Positions 25,183 to 36,400 of a DNA stretch of 64,000 nucleotides are shown piece after piece. Where the stretch lies: positions 1,488,001 through 1,552,000 of the forward strand of contig JAUKTV010000009.1 in NCBI GenBank assembly GCA_030549205.1, given 5' to 3'. This DNA comes from Apiosordaria backusii (taxonomy: Eukaryota > Ascomycota > Sordariomycetes > Sordariales > Lasiosphaeriaceae). The notes under the pieces are model-generated. The model ran no database searches and had not been told where the DNA came from. It saw only the letters and a list, made by a program, of their open reading frames with translations. Positions within the stretch are counted from its first letter, which is position 1. Each line of letters opens with the position of its first letter. The position numbers and the translations under genes were made by a program.

Positions 25183-28030
25183 GGTGTTCTCTTGTGCAAT
25201 AGGATGCTCGGAGTATAGGTTGACAGCCGGTGGGAGGCAGGTTCAGGGTCGGGAGCGATATAAAAGGCGGTGGCTAAATGAGCTCAACCCGGAAAGGGGA
25301 CGGTTTGTGTTTGCGACCAGAGCTTCGGGGGGGGCTGGAGGAGAAATGCGCTGCGCTGTGCGTTACAGGCAGTGTTGTGCTTGCGAAACCAATGCGCGAT
25401 GATGCTGGCGGCGGAGTGATACGGGAATTTGATCTGTACGGGGAGTCGTATTGGAGTGGTATGGCTGTAGAAGGACCGGAATGACGGTGGTGATGGCGGA
25501 TGTCGGACAAAAAAGAAGGTGTGAGGAAGGTGAGGAGAGCGGCCAGGAATAATGCGCCTGTAATAAGAAGTGGGATAGGGCGGGCAAGGAAAGCGATTAC
25601 AGGGGGCCGTGGCCGGTTCTTAACGGGTGGGCCACATGATGACCACTCTCAGTGAACCTGGAGGGTGTCGAAGGGCGGATAGGCCAATCAGGGAGGGCGT
25701 TGGGTCCCCCTCTGCTCTCCACCAGATGCAGCCCTCATGCAAGCACTCAAGAAGCACGAAAACGGAGGGGAGACCTCTACCAACACATGGAAATCCAGAG
25801 TGAGTGAACCGGTACTCGGCCTCGACTTTATATTCATAACTACATGTACCAAAATATCACACTTGTGCTAATACTCACAGCCATCTACATCCATCTACTT
25901 TGACATCTCCAAGCTCACCTCAAAAGCCAATATGGCAGCTTGATCATAGAAGACAGACGAGACCGACAGAGTGGTATTGTGCCCTGCATTTGCCCTCACC
26001 TCGCTTTTGCGCCCTCGAGATGGGGCACAAGGCAATACGTCACAACATGTGGCCTGGCCAGAGATCGTCAGGAGTGTTGAAGAGAAAGGGAGGCTTGCAG
26101 CTTGGTTGAAGAAGCAGGGGAGGGCATCATGGCCATCGGAGAATATTCAGTGCAAGGAGCGTTTGACGGGTCCCGTCCCCCCCGCTTGGGTTCTGCAGAA
26201 GGGCAAGTGATAATTAGGGTCATTGCCCTCAAACCGATGCGCCCATCACTCGAGGCAATTTCAATCTGATCAAGAGCTCACTCTCTCCTTGACCGGCCTC
26301 TCTTGTCAGACAAGGAAAAAGGCGGGGTTCATCCGCCATCGAGGAGCAAGAGAGAGACGATGCAAGTCATCTGAAAGAGCTGCAGTTGCCTGTGCATGCG
26401 GTGCTCCGTGATAAGAGATTGCAACGGCTTTCTCCCACGAGGGCACCTCTCGAGGAAACAAAACGAATGACGAACGAGGGGAAAACGCGTTGAACACGCG
26501 AAGACGCGCTGGAAACGCGTTCAAAGGTGGGTCCAATTTATTACAAATGGACCAATGCTCGTGTCATGGTGGGTTGAATGCGAGATTAATTGGCTGACAA
26601 GAGAAACGGTCTTCGCCAAGTCCTGCAGCGGTGGGACCCTGGAGCAATCGCGTGCGCTCTGATCATCTTTTGGTCTTATGCACTCCCTGTTGTGCCTGTC
26701 ACAGATGTTTCTGATTCTCCCCTGTCGAGCAAGCTGCAATCTCCATCATCTTGAGATGAAGTGTGATGCTTCACGTGACCTCCATCAACCTCTCATCCAC
26801 TCTTCCCGTTTGCTCACCACGTCCTCCAGGCACTGGGTGGGCCCAGGCATAAGAATACTCGGTACTCCATCATGGCTTTCAACTGATATTTGTCTCCCAG
26901 GCCTCTCTGCACATACGCCTGCCGGTCCCGAGATCCCATTCAGCTCACAGCTCTTCAGTGATCAAACACAGCTTGATTGCCACTCTCTCCTCTTCCGGGC
27001 CACGTGGTTCAGGTGATGTCTGCGATATCGCTCTCTCTACCACTTGAGTCTCCGGGTTTTGACGCTGATTCTGTGCAGTAATCCTCTTTTTCGGAGAAAT
27101 CCTCAACAATTGGGTGCTAAGCACAAATCAAGCTACTATCTCCCATGACACATTGTAAACTGAGGCCTGGTCCTCGTCCAGTTTTGACGGCCTCATTTCA
27201 AGTAATGGTTCATGGCATGACTGCGCCTGAGAATGACAACGTGCTTTTGTTTCTGTCATGGGATGACTCGCCCTCTTTCGGCCTTGCCTCAGCACCGGCT
27301 ATAAGGAGATACTGTTCGCTCTCGATCTGAAGTCCCCGAGACTCACAAGGGCCCGAGAAGTAGCACGTCCTACATAAACACGGCTCATGATCCGGCATCT
27401 GATCTTCCTTTTTGTTGAGAAAATGCCGAGCACCCGAACGGAGCCCACGACAGTGGCACAAGTGAATAGGTCTCGATACTCCGTTATAGATCGAGCAAGT
27501 CGGGTGGAGTTCATGGAAATCGCGAAGCAGCTGACCCTGCCGTTGTCTGATGTCTCGAGTCTTGCGTGCTCAGCATGACACAGTGCAAAACCAAGAGCTG
27601 ATCTTTGGTGACGGTGAATCTCGCATCCATGAGAAACTGATGATATCAATCAGGGCAACATGTTGATTACAAGGAACATAGGCATATCTAGCAATTATAC
27701 ATCAAAGCTCTCGAACTGCAATGGGGGCGTTTTTACATGCCGAGAGTGACTGGCAATCTGCTGGCGCAAGACAGCCCGACCCGTCTGGAACAAGGAAGGC
27801 AGAGGAGGCGGTCCTCGTACTCCGTCGTCTAAAATACCACAATCAAAACACTCAAGTTCATCCCATGTTCTGCATCATTCGCGTTGGAGCCCAGGAGTAC
27901 TGACCCCCACATATTCAATCACCTTTCAAAGCACAATCATGCCAGCACTGGATCATGCTCTTTTGCGGTCTGAAGTATGGACTTGGTGAATTGGGAGGGC
28001 TTGCTGGTCCCCAGGTCTATTTAACCCACC
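25183..28030. other. Gene-free interval, left part of a 5.1-kb desert
   Basis: No frame here has a recognisable domain, splice-linked neighbour or convincing codon structure; the short open frames overlap each other on both strands. It probably holds the promoter of the Myb-like gene and distal control DNA for the gene at 30316. Its only distinct site is the ACGCG cluster near 26.5 kb. A non-coding RNA cannot be excluded. Confidence 0.5.
26485..26520. promoter_or_regulatory. Cluster of four ACGCG boxes (two full ACGCGT)
   Basis: ACGCGT at 26485-26490, ACGCG at 26496-26500 and 26504-26508, and ACGCGT at 26515-26520 fall within 36 bp. ACGCGT is the MluI cell-cycle box bound by MBF-type KilA-N proteins, and related APSES factors (StuA class) use CGCG cores. 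It lies 1.3 kb upstream of the Myb-like gene and 3.8 kb upstream of the gene at 30316; which one it serves is not shown. Confidence 0.45.
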
Positions 28031-28038
28031 TACGCTGC

Positions 28039-28111
28039 GTTTCTCTCCCTCCCTCTCTCTCTCTCTCTCCCCCCCCTCTCTCTCTCTCTCTCTCTCTCCC
28101 ACACATACACA
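28039..28111. repeat. CT-rich microsatellite, probable core-promoter pyrimidine tract
   Basis: About 70 bases are almost purely C and T, mostly (CT)n with one C run. A TATTTAA-like sequence sits about 20 bp upstream (28018-28024). Fungal promoters often carry such a tract just before the transcription start, so transcription of the gene at 30316 may begin shortly after 28111, giving a leader of about 2.2 kb. This start is inferred, not shown. Confidence 0.5.
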
Positions 28112-28152
28112 ACCATCCGCCCTGTGAGGAGCCGCTTCGTCAATACGAACAA

Positions 28153-28186
28153 CTATCGTGAACACGGCTCTGCGTGTTCACAATAG
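28153..28186. promoter_or_regulatory. Inverted repeat / hairpin in the presumed leader
   Basis: GTGAACACG (28158-28166) and CGTGTTCAC (28173-28181) pair perfectly around the 6-base loop GCTCTG. After one mismatch the arms extend by CTAT/ATAG, giving 14-bp arms in all. It could be an RNA hairpin near the mRNA 5' end or a palindromic protein site. Confidence 0.6.
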
Positions 28187-28739
28187 CAGTTCGCTTCACT
28201 CACTGCCCGCTGGCGTACCTATCAACTGAGACTTTTCCCATTCTTTTCCTGCCCCTACCACCCTATCTTCTTTACTTCTTCCGCAGACACAGCAGAGTGA
28301 TTCAACAGCGTCAACTGCCTCAACGCTACAACTCTGAACCTCTGTGGCAGAGTTGTCCGCCTGTTCCGTCAGCCTTCGTCGTCGTGGACATTCCTAGACG
28401 TGCTCCCGCTGCTACATCGCCAACGACCAGCCCGAACAGACAAGGCCTTTCTCACCTGCTGTGGCTTTCTCCTGTGAGCCCACAGAAACCCGACACCGCC
28501 GCTCTCAACCACGCTCTGTCGATTCACTTTATTCGGCCACCGGTACGAGCCTACGCCGCACTGCCATCTTCCTCGTCAACACAACCTCACTTGAGTTCTC
28601 AAAAACAATCACAACCGCAATCAAGTTTTAGTAAGGTACCATTCATTTCCCTTCCTTCTCCAACACTCTGAGACATTTACGCCATTCATTTATCCCTGAA
28701 CATACTCTTCCCTCGCTCTCAAGACGAGTGTCTGACCAA

Positions 28740-30300
28740 TTCTTCATCCTCCCCTCATTCACGCTATTATAGCATCCACTCCCCTCTCATCACCTCCTCC
28801 AACAACATCAATTCTCAACATTTATATCCTACACATCAAGGCCGTTGCCTTCATCTAAACCTCAATCCATCCTGCGCTTCACCTATCCCTCGCAATCGCC
28901 GCCTCTCCCCTACCCCAACCTTCACCTCTCCCTAACCCTAGCCTTCACATCTACCTATCCCAATCTATAAAAACCTGTATCTCAACATTCACATCTTCCT
29001 TATTTAATCTTCACATCCCTTACATTTTTCCTTCTTGAATTATTACCCCTTTCAACTCTCCAATTTCCCAGCTTTCACAAACCTTAATCCAAAGATCACA
29101 TCTTTCCCTATCCACCACACCTTACACTATCTAGATATTCCAACCTTCTCTATCTACACTTTTTATAACCTCTACCAATCCTTTATAGTTTCCTACCACA
29201 AATCATATCTCCCATCATAATCCATCACCCTTACACTTTATATCATCCCTACCCTTCATCTTCCCTTTCCCAACTTTCATAACATCTCCCTATCCTTCAC
29301 ATCTTCCTTTCCAAATATCCAAACCCACCCTTATCCCAACATTCACAACATTTACCTATGAATTACATCGCCATCCAAATATTCAACCCCCCCAATCCCA
29401 ACTTTTACACTACTTATCCTTCACATCTCCCCAATCCCCACTTTCACAAACATCAACCTATCCTTCACATCTTCCCTATCCTAACTTTCACAATATCTTC
29501 CCCATCACCTTTACCCATCCTTTATTAGCCCAATCCCAACTCTCACAACATTTACCTATCAATCACATCGCCATCCAACTATTCAACCCTACCCACCCCT
29601 ATCCCAAATCTCACAACATCTCCATATATTCAACCCCCCCACCCCTATCCCAACTTTTACAATATCAACCCCATCAACACTTCCTATCCAAATATTCAAC
29701 CCCCTTACCCCTATCCCAACTTTCACAATATCAACCCTATCAACACTCCTATCCAACTATTAACCCCACCCACCCCTATCCCAACTTTTACAATATCAAC
29801 CCTATTAACTTTTCTTATCCTTTACATCTCCCCTATCCCAACTTTTACAATATTAACCTATCAATCACATCACCATCCAACAATTCAACCCTACCCACCC
29901 CTATCCCAACCTTTATATCATCAACCTATCAATCACATCACCATCCAAACTATTCAACCCCATCCACCCACCCCTATCCCCCACCCATCCACACCTCTAT
30001 CCCAACTTTATACTATACACCCTATCAACTCTTCCTATTCTTCATTTCCCCTATCCCAGTTTTATAATCTTTATCCCAGCTTTTCTAACGCTCTATCTCT
30101 ACTTAATCCCAGCTTTCTAAACTCGCTATCCCTACATAATCCCAGCTTTACTAATTCTCTATCCCAGCTTTCACAACCAACTATCTCAGCTTTAACAACC
30201 ATTTACCCCAGCTTTCCACAACTATACCACTCACTACCACTCACTACCAATTCACATACCCATCTCTTCCTGATACCGCCAACTTACCAAATTTAACGGC
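28740..30300 (+). repeat. G-depleted A/C/T tract with 66-bp periodic repeats (probable 5' leader)
   Basis: The + strand is almost free of G here. By my reading 29571-30058 is 488 consecutive bases without G, and 29189-29359 is another 171. Phrases like CTATCCCAACTTTYACAATATCAACC recur many times, with a clear 66-bp spacing at about 29645, 29711 and 29777 and looser copies from 29333 to 30060. The last part (30060-30220) shifts to CCCAGCTTT repeats. The tract ends just before the ATG at 30316. With no G there can be no AUG, and only one ATG (29358) interrupts 29189-30058, fitting a scanned, weakly structured leader. Confidence 0.7.
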
Positions 30301-30315
30301 CAAAACCTTGCCAAA

Positions 30316-32151
30316 ATGGAGGGAGATATGTACACCACTCGCCCCTCCCCGGATGCCGCCACCGGCCACGATGCCTCCCCCGAATCGGACACGGAGACCG
30401 CACCCGTTGCTCGCAGCCCCTCTGCCGCGGCCGCCACTGCCTCCCAGTCCCCTAACGGCGGCGAGAGCCCCGTCGATGTCCCCGGGTTTACGCCCGTGAA
30501 CCCCCCGCAGCCCGCGAGCCCCGAGGCTCTACCCGTCACCGAGGGCCTTGCGGAGCTGGAGGCAGACCCTCGCCGCACCCACCGAACCTGGAAGCCTCAC
30601 TATAGCCGGGTCACCAAGTGTGACTCGTGCAATGGCCGCTCTCCCGGAGTAGTACAGGAATGCGATGATAAAAGGTGCACCATCCGCTTCTGCGAGGGCT
30701 GCGCGAGGGGAAACCTCTGGCACAGTCAGCACCGCACACACTTCATCGACGCGGACAAATGTAACTGGGAGGTGAAGAAACTCCCGCCGAAGCCGAGGGC
30801 AACTCCACGCGCCAGACAGGCCCAGCGAAGCGGTGGAAGTGGAAGCAAGCCTTCCTCGCGGAAGCGGCGTATGAGCAGTGCGGACTTGGGCAGCGATGAG
30901 GATGTGGAGAACCGCCGTCCTGCGAAGAGGACCCAACCTCAGCCTCTTGAGCCACGACCGATCTTGAGACCTATTTCCCAGCTGGGCGCCCATTATCAGC
31001 CTCCAACTACCGGCCGTACTCCGTTGCCGAGCATGCATATCTCGCGGAGCATCACCAGGCCGTCCCCGCTGCGGTACTCTCAGACTTACACGCATGGCCC
31101 GACCTCCCAGACGAACTGGCCAGTCGCAGAAACCGTCGAACTTGCCAACGCAGCCGTGAGAGGTCTTGAGCGCCAGCATACAGAGGGCTACGCTGCCAGA
31201 GCTCCTCGTGGCGGTAGCGAATTCCAGAGACACCGGGAGATTGAGTCCGCACGACCTGATGTGTACACGAGCGGGCCTCACAGAGGCTACCAGCCCGGCA
31301 GAATCCTCGCCCCCGTTTTCCCTCTGCCTAGCATCAACCGCCCGCATGACATGTCGGGGCGTGGCACGAGTTACCGACCCATGGACGGTCCCAGTGAAGA
31401 GGCTGCGCAGCCGCCTGTCGAGAGCCGGCCCAGTCCCCTCTCCTCTGCCGACAGACGCCAGGTCAAATCTCTCTATCGAATCATCACCGAGACCGACTAC
31501 CAAGGCAATTTCGAAACCTACTTCCGCCGCCCCATTCCTCACCAGTCTGTCCCTGTGTGGCCTCACCCCCCCGCCTCTCTTGGCTCGCCCGCCCCCAACC
31601 CCTACGACCGCCAGCACCAAAAGACCGTAGCCAACGCTTCCCAGCTTCTCCCCCCTCCTCCCACCCAGCCCAGCGGTTATGCCGAGCACTCCTTCAGAAG
31701 ACACCCTTCCCACGACGTAAGTCACCCCCCCGGCAGCACAGAAGAACCCTACGCTCCCACCCTCCGCTCCGTCCCCAAATACCACCCCCACAACGAGCTC
31801 ACACCCTCTCAACTACAGGCCATCCACAACGACGCCCGAATCCTCGACCTCGTCCGCAGAGCCTGGTCCACCGACAACGACGTTCGCACCTTGCGCCGGT
31901 TTCAGGGAGACTCTGCTATCCTCACCCTCTTCTGGGACGTCTTCAATCTCTACTGCTCGCAGAACTCCATCCACGACGCCCCCAATACCACCAACTGGTT
32001 CGTCGACAAGAAGCGGGACATGGACTTTGAGCAGGAGAGAGCCCGCCGGAGGGAGCTGCAGAAGGAGCGCGACTCGGAGAGGGAGGCTCACAAGCAACGG
32101 ATGCAGCCGTACGGCGTACGAAACCGGGACTTTGGGAACCCGCCCTACTAA
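30316..32151 (+). CDS. Cys/His-rich putative nuclear regulator, 611 aa
   Basis: A single-exon gene with a strong start context (CCAAAATGG). Residues 1-95 are Pro/Ser/Ala-rich and disordered. Residues 102-149 hold a compact zinc-binding candidate, Cys102, Cys105, Cys116, Cys121, Cys126, Cys129, His136, His139, His142 and Cys149, preceded by HYSRVTKCDSC. A basic patch, SSRKRRMSS, near residue 180 could be a nuclear localisation signal. The middle is a long Pro/Arg/Ser-rich linker. Residues about 500-580 are predicted ordered (LTPSQLQAIHNDARILDLVRR, then a Trp/Phe-rich helix around LFWDVFNLYCSQ), followed by a charged helix rich in Glu and Arg. I do not recognise the family; the spacing is not a standard C2H2 or Zn2Cys6 pattern. 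The long upstream leader and desert are typical of tightly controlled regulatory genes in filamentous fungi. The antisense frames over 30.5-31.8 kb are shadows. Confidence 0.8.
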   Translation: MEGDMYTTRPSPDAATGHDASPESDTETAPVARSPSAAAATASQSPNGGESPVDVPGFTPVNPPQPASPEALPVTEGLAELEADPRRTHRTWKPHYSRVTKCDSCNGRSPGVVQECDDKRCTIRFCEGCARGNLWHSQHRTHFIDADKCNWEVKKLPPKPRATPRARQAQRSGGSGSKPSSRKRRMSSADLGSDEDVENRRPAKRTQPQPLEPRPILRPISQLGAHYQPPTTGRTPLPSMHISRSITRPSPLRYSQTYTHGPTSQTNWPVAETVELANAAVRGLERQHTEGYAARAPRGGSEFQRHREIESARPDVYTSGPHRGYQPGRILAPVFPLPSINRPHDMSGRGTSYRPMDGPSEEAAQPPVESRPSPLSSADRRQVKSLYRIITETDYQGNFETYFRRPIPHQSVPVWPHPPASLGSPAPNPYDRQHQKTVANASQLLPPPPTQPSGYAEHSFRRHPSHDVSHPPGSTEEPYAPTLRSVPKYHPHNELTPSQLQAIHNDARILDLVRRAWSTDNDVRTLRRFQGDSAILTLFWDVFNLYCSQNSIHDAPNTTNWFVDKKRDMDFEQERARRRELQKERDSEREAHKQRMQPYGVRNRDFGNPPY

Positions 32152-32385
32152 AACACACGAATTCGGACAAGACCGAGCGAGGGCAACGAGGAAAGGTGGG
32201 GATGTGAATAGCCCATGGACAATCAGAGAGAGGAAGAGGTGGTGGTGCGGTGTCGTGCTCACTTTTTTTACAGCCAAAACTGGACCGTTGGATGGTAGAT
32301 CGACTGTCTGTCAGGCTTTTCACACGGACGGGGGAAAGCATACGAGCGCACAGCGGCGATATACGATGGGGACGAAGACGATGGC

Positions 32386-32705
32386 GATGATTTTCACTCT
32401 TTTCTTTGCTTTTTTTCTTGGTCATCGTTGATTTCAGGGGGAGGATGTTGGCTGTTATCAGGAAAGGACAAAAACAGGACCGATGATTTTCACTCTTTTC
32501 TTTGCTTTGTTTTGGTCGTGGTTGGTTTTTTTGGAGGGGAGGATGTTGGCTGGGCCTATTTTTTATCAGGAAAGGACAAAAACAGGGGCGATGATTTTCA
32601 CTCTCTTCTTTGCTTTTCTTCTTGGTCGCCGTTGATTTCAGGGGGAGGATGTTGGCTGGGCCTATTTTCTATCAGAAAAGGACAAAAACAGGAGCGATGA
32701 GTTTG
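32386..32705 (+). repeat. Tandem repeat in the 3' flank, about 96-108 bp unit
   Basis: Units starting GATGATTTTCACTC begin at 32386, 32482 and 32590, with a partial fourth (GATGAGTTTGC) at 32696. Each ends in GGAAAGGACAAAAACAGG or similar. They lie 0.2-0.5 kb after the stop of the upstream gene, probably in its 3' UTR. The rest of 32152-33472 holds no gene I recognise. Confidence 0.75.
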
Positions 32706-33472
32706 CGTTTATTTTTTTGGCCACAACCTCGTGGAGGGGGATGGCTGGTCCTAGATAATTAATTGGAGGAGGTGGAGGAAACGATGGTTTTTCTTTTGCT
32801 AATTTCTTCTTTTTTCCGTTTCCTTTTGTCTTGCAGTCTTTTCTTTTGCCCTGGCGGCGGATGTCGATGCTTTTTTACACTGTCAAAATTATGGTAACTG
32901 AGATGGAGATATGTGGATCTACCTGGAGGTTACCATTAGGGAAAAAAAGGAATGTGTGCAATACATGTAATAGTCACATAGACAGCTCTTGGTATTGATA
33001 CGACTGGTTCGTTCTCAGTCAGTTACCGTCATCGTGACGCAACCATTCTTTGCTGAAGATCTCTCGGTGCTTTGTCGAAGGAAGGGCCAATGTCGAAACT
33101 CATTCTTGAGTATTCAAGTATAGCTCCAAGAGTTATCATGCATAGGTGCTCTGAGTGGAAGGTTAGCGAGTGCTCAAACATGCTCGATCTGCACCCGAAC
33201 TCAGCTATAGATATTGACCCCTTTGTTGGGACTTCGCTTGGTAAGTGGCAGCCAGACGAATGCCAATAAGACAAGCAATATTGAAGAAAATATTGATAGA
33301 GGTGTATTTTCTTACTGCCTGATGCGCAGGTGCATATAAAAACTCTACACAATAACTATCTACAACGCTTGCTCCTTTTGTGTCTATAACGCTCTATCCC
33401 TACCAGGAGCTATGTCCTGGTTGATTGAAACGCCGGAAAAGATCTAACTCCAAGAAACCCCATCGTGTTTTT

Positions 33473-36400
33473 CTAAGCACCCTTGGCACTCCCCTCCCCA
33501 TCCTCTCTGGTGGTTCCAAATATCTCTTTCATCAACAGATCCTTGTCACTGCCGAAAACCTTGTCACTGCCGAAAACCTTGTCACTGCCGAAAACCATGT
33601 CCAAGAGCTTCTCCTTTTCCGCGCTCTTTTGCACCAGCTCCCAGAACGCGCCAGTGCCGTCCACTTCGTCGCTGCCTTCGGCTGCGACACCGTCAACTTG
33701 AGAGACGTCTTGTTGCTGAAGCTTTTCCACAGCACGTCTCATGCCCGCCTCTAGCAGCTTCCGTGGACTGCCAAACTCGGCCACACGACCCTTGTCCATG
33801 ACCAACAAGCGGTCGAAATCGGCAACAGTAGAAAGTCGATGAGCAATGACGAGAACTGTGCAACCGGCAGCTGCAAACTCTTTGCGGAGTGACTCTTGGA
33901 TGTTGCTGTCAGTGCCGCGGTCCACGGCGCTGGTAGCCTCATCGAGGATGACGATTTTAGGACGCTTAAGGAGAGAGCGAGCGAGACAGACGAGTTGTCG
34001 CTGACCCTGTGACAAGTTCGCACCACCGGTGCTTATGGGTGTCGACAGGTTGGTGAAAATGTTGGCATTGTCCGCAGTCGGGTTTAGCTCTGGCTCTGGT
34101 TCAATCACTGTCGGCTCACCCTCGACTGCCGTCGATGCCTCAGTCTCCGTTTCTGAATCGACAGGGGGAATAACAGAAGATTCTAAGGTAACAGAGGCTC
34201 CAGCTGGCGGGTAAACAGCTGGACGGTCTTGGTCTTCAACTGGCTCGATAAGATGAACACGTTTTAGTGCCGATATCAATTCGTAGTCCTCCAGAAGCCC
34301 CTCCATATCAAGGTTTGAGCGTAGTGTACCACTATCACAATGCAAGTCAGAACATTACTCCATGTTTTTTTGGAACCGAAAAACCACTTACGAGAAAAGA
34401 AACGGGTCCTGGGGAATGATGGCCAGTCGGCTTCGCAGCTGGCTCAACTTCAGGGTCGAGATGTCAATGTTGTCAATGTAGACAGAGCCCTCAACAGGTA
34501 GAAGCAGACGGAAGAACACAGCAGCCAAAGTCGACTTTCCTGCCCCCGTCCGCCCCACGATACCAACTCTCTCCCCAGCGCCCACGTTAAAGTTGAGCTT
34601 CTTCAAGACAGGGGGCAGGTCATCTGCATATTTGACCGTCAAATTCTGCACCTCGATCTTGCCCTCGGTAGGCCATGATGCCGCAACATCCTTACCGCCT
34701 TCTGGCTCCGTCTCAATCTCCGCATATTCCAAGACTCTCTCGCATGCGTTGAAACCCAGCTCTACCGAGGTCAATGCCTGAAGTACTGATGTCAAAGCAC
34801 TGGTGTAACGCAGGGCGAAGGCCAAGCTGAACCCAGCCAAGGCCGCATTCGTACCGCTGACCGCTACCGCGTTGGCCACGACGGCAACAAACAGGGCGCC
34901 GAGAACCCCCATACGTACAGCCATCCATCGACCAGAAAGCTGAAGCGCCCATGATGCCTTCGAGCTGTTGTCGATGAGGGTAAACATACGGTTCATGTAG
35001 AACTCTGTGCGGTCGAATGCTCGAATGGTTGACAGACCAGAAAGCACAGAGCTAAACTGATCATAGATCGGGGAGTGAGAGACAGAGTTGATTCGCTTCA
35101 CTTCTCGGGCAGCATCGATGTACGCCATGGAAACTCGAACATACAGGATGAACAAAAAGATGCCGAAGAAAATGATGTATGCCGAAACTGACAAACTGTT
35201 TCCACCAAGTCAGTGCTCTGTAGGCAGGTAAGGGAAACAAACAGAACGGTTACTGTACCTGGTAGCAATGATTACCAGCAAGAACAACACTGTACGGATC
35301 AAGGTGAACGATTGGTTAGACAGTCGGCGATCCACTATGAACATATCCGAGGTGAACCGGTTTAGAATTCGACCAGATGGAACTGTGTCGATCCATCGCA
35401 ACGGAGCTCGGAGAATTGCGTGCGTCATGTTCTGGAAGAGGACCCTCGAGGCTTTCATGCCAATGACGAAGAAGGCGAGCACTCGCATTATCTGAACCAA
35501 CAAGGTGGAAAAATCGATAACAAGCCATACGGACAGCCCTGGAGGAAGTCAAGATGTCAGTATCATTGGCGCAAGAAAATGGTATGTGAGACGAAACTTA
35601 CAGAAGTAGATGCCATAGCCCCAGTGCCAACCCTCCTCAGAGTCACCACCCGAGCCGGCAGCAAAGTGGAAGGTGTTCTTCGAGGTAGTCTGTACCGTGA
35701 AACGAAGGGCTTCCGGCTCTGATGATGCTGCTTGTGCGAGCTCTTTCAAGCTCCAAGCCCTGAAAACGGACAAGAAATGGCCAAGCAGAAGAATGCATAT
35801 ACCACCAATCCAGGGCAACAGGCCGCCACTGGCCTTGAAATAAGCTTTATATACCTTTGTTTTGACGCGGCCAGTCGCTCTAGTTTCCTCATCCTCCTTG
35901 GATTTGCTCTTCGCAACCCAGGGAGGCTGACTATTTGGCGCAGTATCGTCCGCGGATGACATGAGGGCATCTTCTCCAGATAGGCCGGCTGACGCAGCAT
36001 TGTCTTTTGTAGGCGAAAGATGCTCAACCGATAGGACTTCTCCGTTATGAAGCTGGACATGATAGCTGGCATATGGCATGACGAGTTCAGCATGGTGAGT
36101 GGCGAGAATGCGAGTCCTTCCTCTCGCCAGCTCATCCGTCAGGGCTTTGTCAACAATCAGACGCCCAACGTGAGCGTCGACTGCACTGAGAACATCGTCC
36201 AGTACGAGAATACCAGCACGCGAGTAAAGAGCTCGAGCAAGGGCTGTCCGCCAGCGCTGACCGCCAGAAAGCGTAACACCCTTGGGCCCAACCTCTGTCT
36301 GATCACCATCAATCAGAAGTTCAATGTCTTTTTCAAGAGCACAAGCAGCAAGAACTTTGCGGTAGCGATCCTCCACAAAGGGAAGGCCAAATATCACATT

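Noticed and set aside
28174..28671. 165-codon open frame in the presumed leader
   Set aside because: It starts at GTG, not ATG, and shows no domain or codon bias.
30529..31812. 427-codon minus-strand frame opposite the Cys-rich gene
   Set aside because: High GC antisense shadow with no conserved domain; the + frame has the Cys/His module and good start context.
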